Shown piece after piece: positions 9,387-17,997 of a stretch of 64,000 nucleotides of DNA. The notes beneath the pieces were generated by a model, which had not been told where the DNA came from, did not search any database, and saw only the letters and a list, made by a program, of their open reading frames with translations. Source of the DNA: JANNWF01 sp052390415 (GTDB lineage: Bacteria > Pseudomonadota > Gammaproteobacteria > Xanthomonadales > Xanthomonadaceae); contig JBQTGY010000056.1 of the NCBI GenBank assembly GCA_052390415.1, positions 1 to 64,000 on the forward strand. The letters are read 5' to 3'. The position numbers and the translations under genes are program-made. Each line of letters starts with the position of its first letter. Positions within the stretch are counted from its first letter, which is position 1.

Positions 9387-9414
9387 TCCATACGCAGGCG
9401 TATTGACATGCCAA
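9387..9414 (-). promoter_or_regulatory. Candidate tetR promoter
   Basis: On the minus strand a -35-like TTGGCA (9414-9409) and a -10-like TATGGA (9392-9387) are spaced 16 bp apart. The -10 falls inside operator site 1, so binding there would give autorepression. The -10 matches the consensus weakly. Confidence 0.4.
9388..9405. promoter_or_regulatory. TetR operator site 1
   Basis: An inverted repeat, ATACGC, AG, GCGTAT, sits inside CCATACGCAGGCGTATTG. It shares the frame TTCCATAC-(6)-GTAT with site 2, 38 bp downstream. It overlaps the -35 of the fadE-operon promoter and the -10 of the tetR promoter. Confidence 0.65.
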
Positions 9415-9432
9415 CCCCGACCATTCCATACT
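9403..9432 (+). promoter_or_regulatory. Promoter of the hydrolase-fadE operon
   Basis: A perfect -35 TTGACA (9403-9408) and a -10-like CATACT (9427-9432) are separated by 18 bp. The two operator palindromes cover both boxes. Transcription would start near 9439, so the ATG at 9440 is unlikely as translation start and the ATG at 9482 is preferred. Confidence 0.6.
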
Positions 9433-9443
9433 CCGCCGTATGG
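9426..9443. promoter_or_regulatory. TetR operator site 2
   Basis: A perfect 6-bp inverted repeat, CCATAC (9426-9431) and GTATGG (9438-9443), with a 6-bp spacer. It matches site 1 in outer sequence and overlaps the operon -10 box. Confidence 0.65.
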
Positions 9444-9481
9444 CCGCCATTTCCTTTGTGATTCCCGCCGCGCCCTCGCCC

Positions 9482-10357
9482 ATGACGACGCGGCTGCCGC
9501 GCGCCGATGGGGTACAGCTGGCGGTGACCACGCACGGTCCCGACGCGGCAACCCCAGTGTTGTTCACCCATGGCTTTGGCCAAACCTGCCAAGCCTGGGA
9601 GAACAGTGCACGGGTATTGGCTGAGGCTGGCTACCGCTCGCTGCTGGTCGACGCCCGCGGTCATGGCGGCAGCGATTGGAATCCGCCAGACCTTGCTTAT
9701 TCGATGCAGCAGTTTGTCGACGATCTCGATGCGATGGCCGATAACGCCTGCCGTGATGCCAGCACCCCGCCCGTCTTGGTAGGCGCTTCGATGGGCGGCT
9801 TGATAGGGATGTTCAGCGCCGCGCGCGCGCCGGAACGATTCCGCGCCCTGGTCCTGGTCGATATCACGCCACGCTGGGAGGCCGACGGTGTGGCTCGTAT
9901 CCTCGATTTCATGGGTGCACACCCGGACGGATTTGCCGATTACGAGCACGCGGCCGAAGCGATCGCCGCCTACCTGCCGCATCGACGCGGGCGCAAGACA
10001 CCCGAGCAAATGCGAAGTTTGTTGGTCGCACGCGCTGATGGCCGGTTGCGCTGGCATTGGGACCCGCGTTTGCTGAATCAGATTGCCCGCGGCGGCGAGC
10101 GCTATCAGGACGACCTGGTTGCCGCCGCGCGCCGCGTGTGTGTACCCACGCTGTTGATCAGCGGCGGACAAAGCGACTTGGTTTCATCACGAAATGTCGA
10201 TGAATTCCTGCAGTTGGTGCCGCATGCAACACACGTGCAGATCGCCGAAGCTACCCACATGGTGGCCGGCGACCGTAATGATCAATTTACCGCCACCATC
10301 CTCGGATTTCTTACCACTTTGGCAGCCGCCGAAGCGTCCACCGGAGCATCGTCATGA
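9482..10357 (+). CDS. Alpha/beta hydrolase
   Basis: This 291-residue enzyme has the alpha/beta hydrolase fold: oxyanion region FTHGFGQTCQAWE, nucleophile elbow GASMGG, a probable acid near SGGQSDLVSSRN and a catalytic His in EATHMVAGD. It is the first gene of the TetR-controlled operon and overlaps fadE by 4 bp (ATGA). A role in releasing or clearing fatty acyl esters fits the operon but is inferred; the substrate is unknown. The frame is open from 9440, but that ATG coincides with the likely transcription start and operator 2, so I use the internal ATG at 9482. Confidence 0.87.
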   Translation: MTTRLPRADGVQLAVTTHGPDAATPVLFTHGFGQTCQAWENSARVLAEAGYRSLLVDARGHGGSDWNPPDLAYSMQQFVDDLDAMADNACRDASTPPVLVGASMGGLIGMFSAARAPERFRALVLVDITPRWEADGVARILDFMGAHPDGFADYEHAAEAIAAYLPHRRGRKTPEQMRSLLVARADGRLRWHWDPRLLNQIARGGERYQDDLVAAARRVCVPTLLISGGQSDLVSSRNVDEFLQLVPHATHVQIAEATHMVAGDRNDQFTATILGFLTTLAAAEASTGASS

Positions 10358-12825
10358 GCGTACTCACCCCCTTTCTCGCCTTGTTGGTTGCCGGGTTGTT
10401 GGCCGCCTACTTGCGGGTGTCGCTGCAAACGTGGGCGGCCCTGAGCATCGCCGCACTCGTCAGCGCCGCATTGCTGCTCGGCGCCAGCATGATCGCAACC
10501 GTCATTGCCGGTGTGATCCTGCTCGTGGTGGCTGTGCCCTTGCTGCATCTGCCCACTCGCCGCCACAAACTCACCGCGCCGCTGCTGCAGATGTATACGC
10601 GCATGCTGCCGCAGCTTTCGGACACCGAGAAGACGGCGCTCGAAGCAGGCACGGTGGGATGGGAGGGCGAATTGTTCTCCGGCCTGCCCAATTGGAAACA
10701 ATTGCTGGCTCAGCCGAAGCCTGAACTCAGCACCGAAGAACGCGCCTTCATCGATGGGCCGGTCGAAGAAGTCTGCAAATTGACCAATGACTGGGAAACC
10801 ACCCACGACCGCGCCGATCTCGCACCCGAGGTCTGGGAATACCTGAAGAAAAACAAATTCTTCGGCATGATCATCCCCAAGCAATACGGTGGCTTGGGCT
10901 TCAGCGCGCTGGGCCATCACAAGGTCATCCAGAAACTGTCGTCGATTTCCAGCACCCTGTCATCGACGGTTGGCGTTCCCAACTCGTTGGGACCGGCTGA
11001 ATTGCTTCTGCATTACGGCACTGAGGAGCAGAAGAATCACTACCTGCCGCGACTCGCCGATGGTCGTGAAATCCCCTGCTTTGCGCTGACCGGCCCGTTT
11101 GCGGGATCGGACGCGACCTCGTTGCCGGACTATGGCATCGTTTGCGAAGGTGACTGGAACGGCGCCAAAGTGCTGGGCGTCAAGCTGACTTTCGACAAGC
11201 GTTACATCACCCTGGCACCTGTGGCCAGCGTCATCGGGTTGGCGTTCCGTCTGCTGGATCCGGATGGCTTGCTGTCGGAGGAGAAGGACCGCGGCATCAC
11301 CTTGGCGTTGGTGCCGCGTAGCGCGACCGGATTGGAAATCGGCCGCCGCCATTTCCCACTGAACTGCGCATTTCAGAACGGCCCAGTGCGTGGCAATGGC
11401 ATCTTCCTGCCGTTGGCGCAATTGATTGGTGGCGAGGAGTACATCGGCCAAGGTTGGCGGATGCTCGTCGAATGTCTGTCGGTCGGACGCGCGATCACCC
11501 TGCCCTCCACCGCCAGCGGTTGCTCCAAGTTGGCGGCGGTCACTACCGGCGCCTATGCGCGCATTCGCAAGCAATTCGGGCTTTCGATTGGACGTTTTGA
11601 AGGCGTCGAAGAAGCGCTGGCGCGGATCGCCGGCTACAGCTACGCGATCAGTGCGTTGTCGGAGTCGACCGCAGCAGCGGTGGATCGCGGCGAAAAGCCC
11701 GCTGTGCCCTCGGCCATCGCCAAGTACCACTGCACTGAAATGGCGCGGGAAGTCGGCCGAGACGCTATGGATGTGCATGGCGGCAAGGGCGTGATTCTGG
11801 GGCCGAAGAACTACCTCGGCCGCGGTTGGCAAGCCGCCCCGATCTCGATCACCGTCGAGGGTGCCAACATCATGACTCGCTCCCTGATGATCTTCGGACA
11901 GGGTGCGATCCGTTGCCATCCGTGGGTGCTGAAAGAGATGCAGGCCGCCCAGCATCCCGACCCGGAAACCCGTCTCCACGAATTCGACCGCAACCTGTTT
12001 GGTCATATCGGATTTGCGGTATCGAACGCGGTGCGCAGCTGGGTGCTGGGGTTGACGGGTGCGCGCATCGGTCGCGTTCCCGGCGACGCCTACACACGAC
12101 GTTATTACCGCAAGCTCAACCGCTACTCGGCCAATCTGGCCTTGCTCGCCGATACGTCCATGCTGCTGTTGGGCGGCAAGCTGAAGTTCAAGGAGAGCCT
12201 GTCGGGCCGCCTCGGTGACGTGCTAAGTCAGTTGTATATCGCCTCGGCCATGCTCAAGCGTTACGAAGACCGTGATTGTCCGGCGTCCGAGCGGCCACTG
12301 TTGGCGTGGGCATTTCACGATTCCGCCCACAAGATCGAGCTGGCCTTGTCGGCGGCGCTGCGCAATTTCCCGATTCGGCCGGCTGGCTATGCATTGTGGA
12401 TGCTGGTGTTCCCGTGGGGTCGGCGCGCGCAAGCACCGTCGGACCGCTTGGGCCACCGCGCCGCCAGCCTGCTGATGAATCCGTCGGAAACCCGTGATCG
12501 CATCGGCGAGGGCGTGTTTCTCACGCCGTGTGCCAACAATCCCGCCGGACGCATCAACGCAGCACTTCCGAAAGCCATTGCGGCTGAGCCGGTCGAGCGA
12601 AAATTCCAGAAACTGGTGAAGTCGGGCGAGCTGAGCAGTCTGGATACGCATGCACAACTGCACGAGGCGCAATTGAAAGGCATGCTGAGCGTGGACGAGA
12701 TCAACTTGCTCAACGAGTGGCAAGCGATAGTGCATGACACCATCAGCGTCGACGATTTTGACCCCCGTGAGTTGGAGTCAGCGGCGATGGCCTCCACCAA
12801 TTTGCCGCGACGCGCGGCCGCGTAA
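10354..12825 (+). CDS. fadE: Acyl-CoA dehydrogenase, FadE type
   Basis: FadE catalyses the first oxidation step of fatty-acid beta-oxidation. The 823-residue length matches the long membrane-associated FadE of enterobacteria. Two hydrophobic N-terminal segments (LLVAGLLAAYL and MIATVIAGVILLVVAVPLL) are followed by the acyl-CoA dehydrogenase N-terminal, middle (FALTGPFAGSDATSLPDYG) and C-terminal domains (AIAKYHCTEMAREVGRDAMD, then DVHGGKGVILGPKNY), plus the DUF1974-type tail of this subfamily. It is coupled to the upstream hydrolase by ATGA overlap and followed after 11 bp by the DUF4442 gene, with AAAGGAGG spanning the gap. Expression is probably derepressed by fatty acids through the TetR regulator. 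Confidence 0.96.
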   Translation: MSVLTPFLALLVAGLLAAYLRVSLQTWAALSIAALVSAALLLGASMIATVIAGVILLVVAVPLLHLPTRRHKLTAPLLQMYTRMLPQLSDTEKTALEAGTVGWEGELFSGLPNWKQLLAQPKPELSTEERAFIDGPVEEVCKLTNDWETTHDRADLAPEVWEYLKKNKFFGMIIPKQYGGLGFSALGHHKVIQKLSSISSTLSSTVGVPNSLGPAELLLHYGTEEQKNHYLPRLADGREIPCFALTGPFAGSDATSLPDYGIVCEGDWNGAKVLGVKLTFDKRYITLAPVASVIGLAFRLLDPDGLLSEEKDRGITLALVPRSATGLEIGRRHFPLNCAFQNGPVRGNGIFLPLAQLIGGEEYIGQGWRMLVECLSVGRAITLPSTASGCSKLAAVTTGAYARIRKQFGLSIGRFEGVEEALARIAGYSYAISALSESTAAAVDRGEKPAVPSAIAKYHCTEMAREVGRDAMDVHGGKGVILGPKNYLGRGWQAAPISITVEGANIMTRSLMIFGQGAIRCHPWVLKEMQAAQHPDPETRLHEFDRNLFGHIGFAVSNAVRSWVLGLTGARIGRVPGDAYTRRYYRKLNRYSANLALLADTSMLLLGGKLKFKESLSGRLGDVLSQLYIASAMLKRYEDRDCPASERPLLAWAFHDSAHKIELALSAALRNFPIRPAGYALWMLVFPWGRRAQAPSDRLGHRAASLLMNPSETRDRIGEGVFLTPCANNPAGRINAALPKAIAAEPVERKFQKLVKSGELSSLDTHAQLHEAQLKGMLSVDEINLLNEWQAIVHDTISVDDFDPRELESAAMASTNLPRRAAA

Positions 12826-12836
12826 AGGAGGCTTGC

Positions 12837-13319
12837 ATGGCAGCCGTCCCGAACACGCTGGCGCAATACCGTCGTCTGGCAAAGCTTCCTGCCGGCGGCT
12901 GGCTATTCAGCCGGCTGGTGTGTTGGAAGGCTCCCTACTTCGGCAGCATCCGCCCGCGGGTGCTGACGCTTGAGCCCGACCGCTGTGTCATCGAAATCGA
13001 TCACCGACGGCAGGTGCAGAACCATATCGGCACGGTGCACGCGATAGCGCTGTGCAATCTGGCGGAAATGGTGGCTGGCCTGTGCTCGGAAGCCAGCCTG
13101 CCGGTGTCGATGCGTTGGATTCCCAAGGGCATGGAAGTTGAATATCTGGCCAAGGCCAACGGCCGCATGCGCGCCGTCGGAGCTCCCGGCGTGCCCGCCG
13201 TGCACGCGGAACACGGCTATGAATTGCCGATCAAGGTCAGCGTCACGGATCCGGCGGGGGTCGAAGTATTTCGCGCCAACATTCGGATGTGGGCGACGCC
13301 ACGACCGCAGCGAAGCTGA
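12837..13319 (+). CDS. DUF4442 hotdog-fold protein, probable acyl-CoA thioesterase
   Basis: This 160-residue protein of the DUF4442 family, a hotdog-fold group related to PaaI-type thioesterases, has the recognisable core YFGSIRPRVLTLEPDRCVIE, HIGTVHAIALCNLAEMVAG and MRWIPKGMEVEYLAKANG. Its position as third gene of the fadE operon suggests hydrolysis of acyl-CoA intermediates or CoA recycling. The start has a strong ribosome-binding site (AAAGGAGG). The gene ends next to the convergent MidA-like gene, where a short hairpin lies. Confidence 0.88.
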   Translation: MAAVPNTLAQYRRLAKLPAGGWLFSRLVCWKAPYFGSIRPRVLTLEPDRCVIEIDHRRQVQNHIGTVHAIALCNLAEMVAGLCSEASLPVSMRWIPKGMEVEYLAKANGRMRAVGAPGVPAVHAEHGYELPIKVSVTDPAGVEVFRANIRMWATPRPQRS

Positions 13320-13321
13320 AA

Positions 13322-13337
13322 GAGCGCGCAAGCGCTC
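13322..13337. terminator. Small convergent hairpin between DUF4442 and midA genes
   Basis: A perfect GAGCGC, GCAA, GCGCTC hairpin lies between two convergent genes and overlaps the midA stop codon. The T-tract is short (TTTC on the minus strand), so it could be a weak bidirectional terminator at best. Confidence 0.35.
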
Positions 13338-14529
13338 ACAAACGTCCGCGTCGATCTGCTTCGGCAAACAGACCGGACACATCGATCCCGCGCTGCAAAC
13401 CCATTGCCTTGAAGCGTTCGCCCATTTCCCCTGGCAACAACAGGCGACGGGCTTGCTCGGTCATCCGCGCGCCTGCAGACGCATCGTGCGCGGCATCGAC
13501 CTGACTCGACTCCAATTGCTGCAACAAGCCGCAGCCCAGCAGAAATCCTGCTTGCGGCGCAAAGCCCGCCAGTTCGAACCCCGCAGCCTCTCCCGCTTCA
13601 GCCACGGCGCTGAAATCGACGAATGCGGTGATGTCGGAAAGTCCTGGCAACCACAACGGCTCCGCATGCGCACGATGGCGGTAGTGACAGATCAAGGTGC
13701 CATCGACGCGCTCGGGCAGATAGAACTCGCTGCGTGGATAGCCATAGTCCAGAAACAGGACCAGGCCTTGTTGCATGGCCTGGGTCACCGCCTGCAACCA
13801 CCACGGCAGCTGCACCAACACCTCTGAGCGATAGCCGACCGGCAGCCGCCTTCCCAGCGCGCGCTCGATGTGGTTGACCGCGCGCAGCAACAGCGCATCC
13901 GCCGGCCGATCAATCCGAACCAGAGCCCCGTCGACATCCAGACCAACGTGCTCCTCCTGCAACTCTTCCTGGCCAACCGCAAAGCGCGTGGTCGGCAAGG
14001 CATCCAACACTTCGTTTGCGAACAAAACGCCACGCCAAGGCTTTTCCGGGAGACTAGTCAACCATTCGACGCGTGACAGCAGGTCGGCAGGCAACTGCGC
14101 ACTCAGCCGTTCCTGCTGGCGCTGACGCAAATCGGCGCTGGGCTCCAGAATGAGATATCGCGCGGGCAGCACACCCAGCCCCTGCAGAGCCAGCAAGACA
14201 TCGCGAGCAAACGCGCCACTGCCGCCGCCGAGTTCGACAATGTGGGCCTCACCTCCCAAAGCAGCAAGCGTGCGTGCGAACGCGTTGGCAACGCTTCGCG
14301 CGAAAAGCGGGCCCAACTCGGGGGAAGTGACGAAATCTCCCGCTTCACCAAACTTGGTCGCACCGGCGCTGTAGTAGCCCAGACCCGGCGCGTACAGCGC
14401 CAACTCCATGTAGCGCGAGAATGGAATGCAACCTCCGCAACTGCGAATTTCTGCGGCGATAGCCTGTCGCAACCTGTCGCTATGGGCCGACGTATCGGCG
14501 TCTGGTGCAGGCAAATCGAGCAAGATCAC
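13336..14529 (-). CDS. SAM-dependent methyltransferase, MidA/NDUFAF7 (DUF185) family
   Basis: The protein has the DUF185 signature: IPFSRYMELALYAPGLGYYS at its N-terminus, KFGEAGDFVTSPELGPLF, the SAM-binding HIVELGGGSGAFARDVL, FANEVLDALPTTRF and LFLDYGYPRSEFYLPER. The eukaryotic homolog NDUFAF7 methylates an Arg of complex I; the bacterial substrate is not established. The frame is open up to 14718, but homologous sequence begins around LPAPDAD, and a GTG at 14529 gives 397 residues and leaves room for divergent promoters. That start is my inference and other nearby starts are possible. Confidence 0.85.
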   Translation of the reverse strand: MILLDLPAPDADTSAHSDRLRQAIAAEIRSCGGCIPFSRYMELALYAPGLGYYSAGATKFGEAGDFVTSPELGPLFARSVANAFARTLAALGGEAHIVELGGGSGAFARDVLLALQGLGVLPARYLILEPSADLRQRQQERLSAQLPADLLSRVEWLTSLPEKPWRGVLFANEVLDALPTTRFAVGQEELQEEHVGLDVDGALVRIDRPADALLLRAVNHIERALGRRLPVGYRSEVLVQLPWWLQAVTQAMQQGLVLFLDYGYPRSEFYLPERVDGTLICHYRHRAHAEPLWLPGLSDITAFVDFSAVAEAGEAAGFELAGFAPQAGFLLGCGLLQQLESSQVDAAHDASAGARMTEQARRLLLPGEMGERFKAMGLQRGIDVSGLFAEADRRGRL

Positions 14530-14753
14530 GTCACCGCACCCGCTGCACGTGGTTCGCAACAGGATTGGCCAACGCTGAGCCCGCACACACAAAGCGGCCC
14601 GACCACCAACAGAGTGACCATCCGCTTGTTCCAGCAACTCTTCACTGGGATTTTTCCGCCATTCAAACGCAACGGACAAAGTAGCGCGAACCCGTGTGAG
14701 CGAACAGTTCTCACGCACAATTCCTTACTTTCGATTTTCAGCGACCGCCCAGA

Positions 14754-15503
14754 GTGAACAAGCCTCCGAATTCACGACCCGTCGCCTTGGTGACCGGCGC
14801 GGCCAAACGCATCGGCGCAACCATCGCCCAACACCTGCATGTGGCGGGCTACGACCTTGTCCTGCATTACCGCGAGTCCGAAGGACCCGCGCGTGAGCTG
14901 GCTGCAAAACTCGAAGCCGAGCGCGAGGGCAGCACTCTGCTCTTGCAATGCGACCTTGCCCAATTGGACGCGCTGGTCGGCCTGATCGATGCCACGCTGG
15001 TACGCTTTGGTCGGTTGGATGCATTGGTCAACAACGCATCGAGTTACTACCGCACACCCGTTGGCAGCATCACCCGCAACGATTGGGATGCGCTGTTCTC
15101 GGCCAATGCGATGGGACCGCTGTTTCTCACTCAGGCAGCCAGCCAAGCATTGCGCGCGCAGCGTGGTTGCGTCGTCAACATCGTCGATATCTACGCGGAG
15201 CGGCCGTTGGAACAGCACACCGTCTATTGCATGGCGAAGGCGGCGCTCGGGATGATGACGCAGTCGCTAGCGCGCGAATTGGGGCCAGAAGTGCGAGTCA
15301 ACGGCGTCGCGCCGGGCAACATGTTGTGGTCGGAAAATCCGGTCAAGGCGGAAACCCTGGGTATCGTGGTGGATCGCACCGCGCTGCGTCGGCAAGGCCA
15401 GCCGTTGGACGTCGCCGAAGCGGTGCGCTGGTTGATCGTCGATGCGCCTTATGTCACCGGCCAGATCATCCGCATTGATGGTGGGCGCTCGCTGTTCATT
15501 TGA
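14754..15503 (+). CDS. Pteridine reductase, short-chain dehydrogenase family
   Basis: This 249-residue SDR enzyme has the cofactor motif TGAAKRIG, whose Arg marks NADPH-preferring pteridine reductases of the PTR1/FolM type. It also has the NNASSYYR motif, the catalytic YCMAKAA (Tyr-x-x-x-Lys) and the C-terminal GQIIRIDGGRSLF. It probably reduces dihydrobiopterin or dihydrofolate-type pterins. Convergent folK and folB immediately downstream support a folate/pterin role, an arrangement I recall from Xanthomonadales. Confidence 0.88.
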   Translation: MNKPPNSRPVALVTGAAKRIGATIAQHLHVAGYDLVLHYRESEGPARELAAKLEAEREGSTLLLQCDLAQLDALVGLIDATLVRFGRLDALVNNASSYYRTPVGSITRNDWDALFSANAMGPLFLTQAASQALRAQRGCVVNIVDIYAERPLEQHTVYCMAKAALGMMTQSLARELGPEVRVNGVAPGNMLWSENPVKAETLGIVVDRTALRRQGQPLDVAEAVRWLIVDAPYVTGQIIRIDGGRSLFI

Positions 15504-15591
15504 GCGTTGGGCTATTGAGATGCCGGCTGATCCGAGCGCCGACTCCTTCCAATACTGTCCCGAGAACCGCTGATCGAAGCACGCGCAACGA

Positions 15592-16035
15592 TCAGGGCGA
15601 ACCGACCGCGAGCGGTTCGAAGCCCTCTGGTTTGACTGCAAAACGCTCGTTCAGCAGTTGTTGCACGGCGGGAATCCGTTGTGGTTTGTCGGTCAGCCAC
15701 ATTTTCACCCGGTCACCATCCAGCGATGCCAGCACGTCTATGTCCAGGTCGCAGATTCCGCTCGCCATGCGCAGCGGCGAGCGACCGTGCTGACGTTCGA
15801 TGCGTTTGGCAGCGACGCGGACGGCTTCCAGGTCAGCTTCCATATGTAGCTCAACCAACTGGTTGAGGTAACGCTGTTGGCCGCCAACGATATCGGCGCC
15901 CTCGACCGTGCGGCTGCTGCCAACGACCGCACCCAGCTCATTCAGGGCTGCTCGTGCTTGCGCCAACACGCTTTGAGCGTTGTTATTGCTGCCGAGCACC
16001 AATAGCCAATGGCTCGCTTGTGCTGGCTCAGCCAT
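15592..16035 (-). CDS. folK: HPPK, 2-amino-4-hydroxy-6-hydroxymethyldihydropteridine diphosphokinase (divergent)
   Basis: The product is about 147 residues. FolK pyrophosphorylates 6-hydroxymethyl-dihydropterin in folate synthesis. Visible family features are the N-terminal LLVLGSNNNAQSVLAQA, YLNQLVEL, and RIERQHGRSP followed by the metal-binding CDLDIDVL. The usual Trp/Pro/Arg segment before DLDID is degenerate (LRMASGI), so it is a divergent member and activity should not be taken for granted. The start overlaps the folB stop; ATGs at 16035 and 16047 are both possible. A 7-bp inverted repeat (15570-15576 with 15589-15595) overlaps its stop. Confidence 0.8.
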   Translation of the reverse strand: MAEPAQASHWLLVLGSNNNAQSVLAQARAALNELGAVVGSSRTVEGADIVGGQQRYLNQLVELHMEADLEAVRVAAKRIERQHGRSPLRMASGICDLDIDVLASLDGDRVKMWLTDKPQRIPAVQQLLNERFAVKPEGFEPLAVGSP

Positions 16036-16399
16036 TGCCAGCGCCAAGCCGAAAATCGCGCTCGATGATCACGCCAACCGACTTCGCCAGCGGCACCGCC
16101 TGCGGCTTGTCGATGCGCAGGCGCAACCAACTGACGCCGAATTCTCCCCGCAGAATCTGCGCACTGGTTTCCGCCAAGGTCTCGATCAACAACCAGCTGC
16201 GCGCCTGTGCATGCTGGCGCAGGCGGGAGGCGATGACGTCGTAATCGAGCGTATCAGCGACGCTTTCAGTGGCGGCTGGCAGTCGATTGTCGAAGCCCAT
16301 CCGCAACGACATTCGCAGTGGTTGCGCTGCCGTCTGCTCGTGCGGGTGAATGCCGATGATCGTGTCGATCGTGAGCTCATCGATGATGATGTAGTCCAT
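16028..16399 (-). CDS. folB: Dihydroneopterin aldolase
   Basis: This 123-residue FolB cleaves dihydroneopterin to 6-hydroxymethyl-dihydropterin and glycolaldehyde. Family features are the start DYIIIDELTIDTIIGIHPHE, with the conserved Glu of the pterin pocket, DTLDYDVIASRL, SWLLIETLAETSAQIL with the second conserved Glu, and the C-terminal LRIDKPQAVPLAKSVGV with the conserved Lys-Pro. It overlaps folK by about 8 bp, so consecutive pathway steps are co-translated. Confidence 0.93.
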   Translation of the reverse strand: MDYIIIDELTIDTIIGIHPHEQTAAQPLRMSLRMGFDNRLPAATESVADTLDYDVIASRLRQHAQARSWLLIETLAETSAQILRGEFGVSWLRLRIDKPQAVPLAKSVGVIIERDFRLGAGNG

Positions 16400-16426
16400 G
16401 GATTTCCGGGCGACCCTGTGGTTGGA

Positions 16427-16450
16427 AGCAGCGGAGCATGCTCCGCTGCT
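16427..16450. repeat. 24-bp perfect palindrome
   Basis: AGCAGCGGAGCA followed by its exact reverse complement, in the 137-bp gap between folB and tsaD. It could be a protein-binding site or a hairpin of a dispersed repeat. It is not followed by a T-run on either strand, so a classical terminator is unlikely. Confidence 0.6.
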
Positions 16451-16536
16451 CTTGCATACTGCGCGGCAAAACTTGCACCGCGCAGATGGCCATCTGCATC
16501 ACGCTGGTTGAACTTGCGGTCGGCGGATGACGCCGT

Positions 16537-17559
16537 TCAAGCAACGTTTGGCCCCGCCGTCGCCGCCATTTCCCAGCGCGGCCGAGCGGTGATCGCCAGT
16601 GGCTCGGTTTGACCAGCGCGCAAGCGCAGCCAGCCGGCGAAGGCGATCATGGCGCCGTTGTCGGTGCAAAACTCGTGACGCGGGAAGCACACTCGGACGC
16701 GCCTCTGCTTGGCGACGTGAGCCAGTCGCTCGCGCAAGTGCAGGTTGGCGCCTACTCCGCCCGCCACCACCAAGGTCGGGTGCCCGGTTTGGACAAGCGC
16801 ACGCTCACATTTGATCGTCAACGTTTCAACGGCAGCATCCTCAAACCCGCGGGCAAGATCGGCGCGGGTTTGCGCCGCTTTGTCGCAGTTCTGCCAGGCC
16901 AACAACACTTGCGTTTTCAATCCGGAAAAACTGAAATCGAGACCCGGACGATCGGTCATCGGGCGCGAGAACCTGAACTTGCCAGAATGCCCCTGAGTCG
17001 CCAGCCTGGCCAATTCGGGGCCGCCGGGGTATGGCAAGCCGATCAACTTGGCGGTCTTGTCAAACGCCTCGCCGACCGCGTCGTCCAAGGTCTCCCCAAG
17101 CACCTTGTATTCGCCGATCGCACGCACATCAATCAGCTGGGTGTGTCCACCCGATACCAACAGCGCCACGAAGGGTGCCGATGGCGGGTCGGCTTCCAGC
17201 AACGGTGCCAGCAGGTGACCCTCCATGTGATGCACGCCAATCGCTGGCACATCGAGTGCCCATGCCATCGCGCGCGCGGTCGCCGCACCGACCAGCAAGG
17301 CGCCGATCAGGCCCGGCCCGGCGGTAAAAGCGACTCCGCCCACGTCCGCCATCGAGGCGCCAGCATCGCGAAGCGCTTGCCGAACCAAGGGCAACAATTT
17401 CCGCACGTGATCGCGACTGGCTAGTTCGGGAACCACACCGCCGTATTCCGCGTGCAGCCGTACTTGGCTATACAAGGTGTGCGCCAGCAAGCCGCGCCCA
17501 GAGTCATACAGCGCGACGCCGGTTTCATCGCAAGAAGTTTCGATGCCGAGAACGATCAA
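16537..17559 (-). CDS. tsaD: tRNA N6-adenosine threonylcarbamoyltransferase
   Basis: TsaD, with TsaB, TsaC and TsaE, makes t6A at position 37 of ANN-decoding tRNAs. The 340-residue length is typical. Features are the N-terminal VLGIETSCDETGVALYD, the Fe/Zn ligands in GVHHMEGHLLAPLLE, LLVSGGHTQLI, FDKTAKLIGLPYPGGPELA, DFSFSGLKTQ and AGGVGANLHLRERL. It is divergent from rpsU across a 173-bp promoter region, the classical gammaproteobacterial arrangement. Confidence 0.97.
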   Translation of the reverse strand: MIVLGIETSCDETGVALYDSGRGLLAHTLYSQVRLHAEYGGVVPELASRDHVRKLLPLVRQALRDAGASMADVGGVAFTAGPGLIGALLVGAATARAMAWALDVPAIGVHHMEGHLLAPLLEADPPSAPFVALLVSGGHTQLIDVRAIGEYKVLGETLDDAVGEAFDKTAKLIGLPYPGGPELARLATQGHSGKFRFSRPMTDRPGLDFSFSGLKTQVLLAWQNCDKAAQTRADLARGFEDAAVETLTIKCERALVQTGHPTLVVAGGVGANLHLRERLAHVAKQRRVRVCFPRHEFCTDNGAMIAFAGWLRLRAGQTEPLAITARPRWEMAATAGPNVA

Positions 17560-17651
17560 TTACGAGTCTCTTTCTGTCATCGCGACGCATAGGCGGCGCG
17601 CAAATGAAGCCGACGCATTGACAGCTGCGGAATCCGGAAAAAATTCGCAAC

Positions 17652-17680
17652 TTGCCCACGGCGTAACGCTTCGTTATCAT
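17652..17680 (+). promoter_or_regulatory. rpsU operon promoter
   Basis: A -35-like TTGCCC (17652-17657) and a -10 TATCAT (17675-17680, five of six consensus bases) are spaced 17 bp apart. They lie about 50 bp upstream of rpsU. A short GC hairpin (CCCC...GGGG near 17689-17703) follows in the 5' leader. Confidence 0.65.
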
Positions 17681-17732
17681 ACGCGGCTCCCCGCAAGCCG
17701 GGGGCAGTTGCATTCCATCCCCCGGAGATACC

Positions 17733-17948
17733 ATGCCGAGCGTCAAAGTCCGCGAAAACGAGCCGTTTGAGTTTGCCCTGCGCCGCTTCAAGCGCACCTG
17801 CGAAAAGGCTGGCGTCCTGGCCGAAACCCGCAAGCGCGAGTTCTACGAGAAGCCGACCCAAGAGCGCAAGCGTAAAGCGGCCGCTGCGGTGAAGCGCCAC
17901 TTGCGCCGCGTGTCGCGCGACGTTACCAAGCGGCAGCGTCTCTACTAG
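17733..17948 (+). CDS. rpsU: 30S ribosomal protein S21
   Basis: This 71-residue protein matches bacterial S21 end to end: MPSVKVRENEPFEFALRRFK, the KAGVLAETRKREFYEKP core and a Lys/Arg-rich tail. S21 sits on the 30S platform near the anti-Shine-Dalgarno region and helps initiation. It is the first gene of the rpsU-yqeY-dnaG block (macromolecular synthesis operon). A hairpin with T-run follows directly, so it is probably made in excess over the downstream genes. Confidence 0.97.
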   Translation: MPSVKVRENEPFEFALRRFKRTCEKAGVLAETRKREFYEKPTQERKRKAAAAVKRHLRRVSRDVTKRQRLY

Positions 17949-17997
17949 TCAGCGAGCGTCGGCGGACCTTCAATCGAAGAGCCGCCAACAAGGCAAC

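Noticed and set aside
9440..9481. ATG at 9440 as start of the hydrolase
   Set aside because: It lies inside operator 2 and at the predicted transcription start, so it would have no leader. The ATG at 9482 is used.
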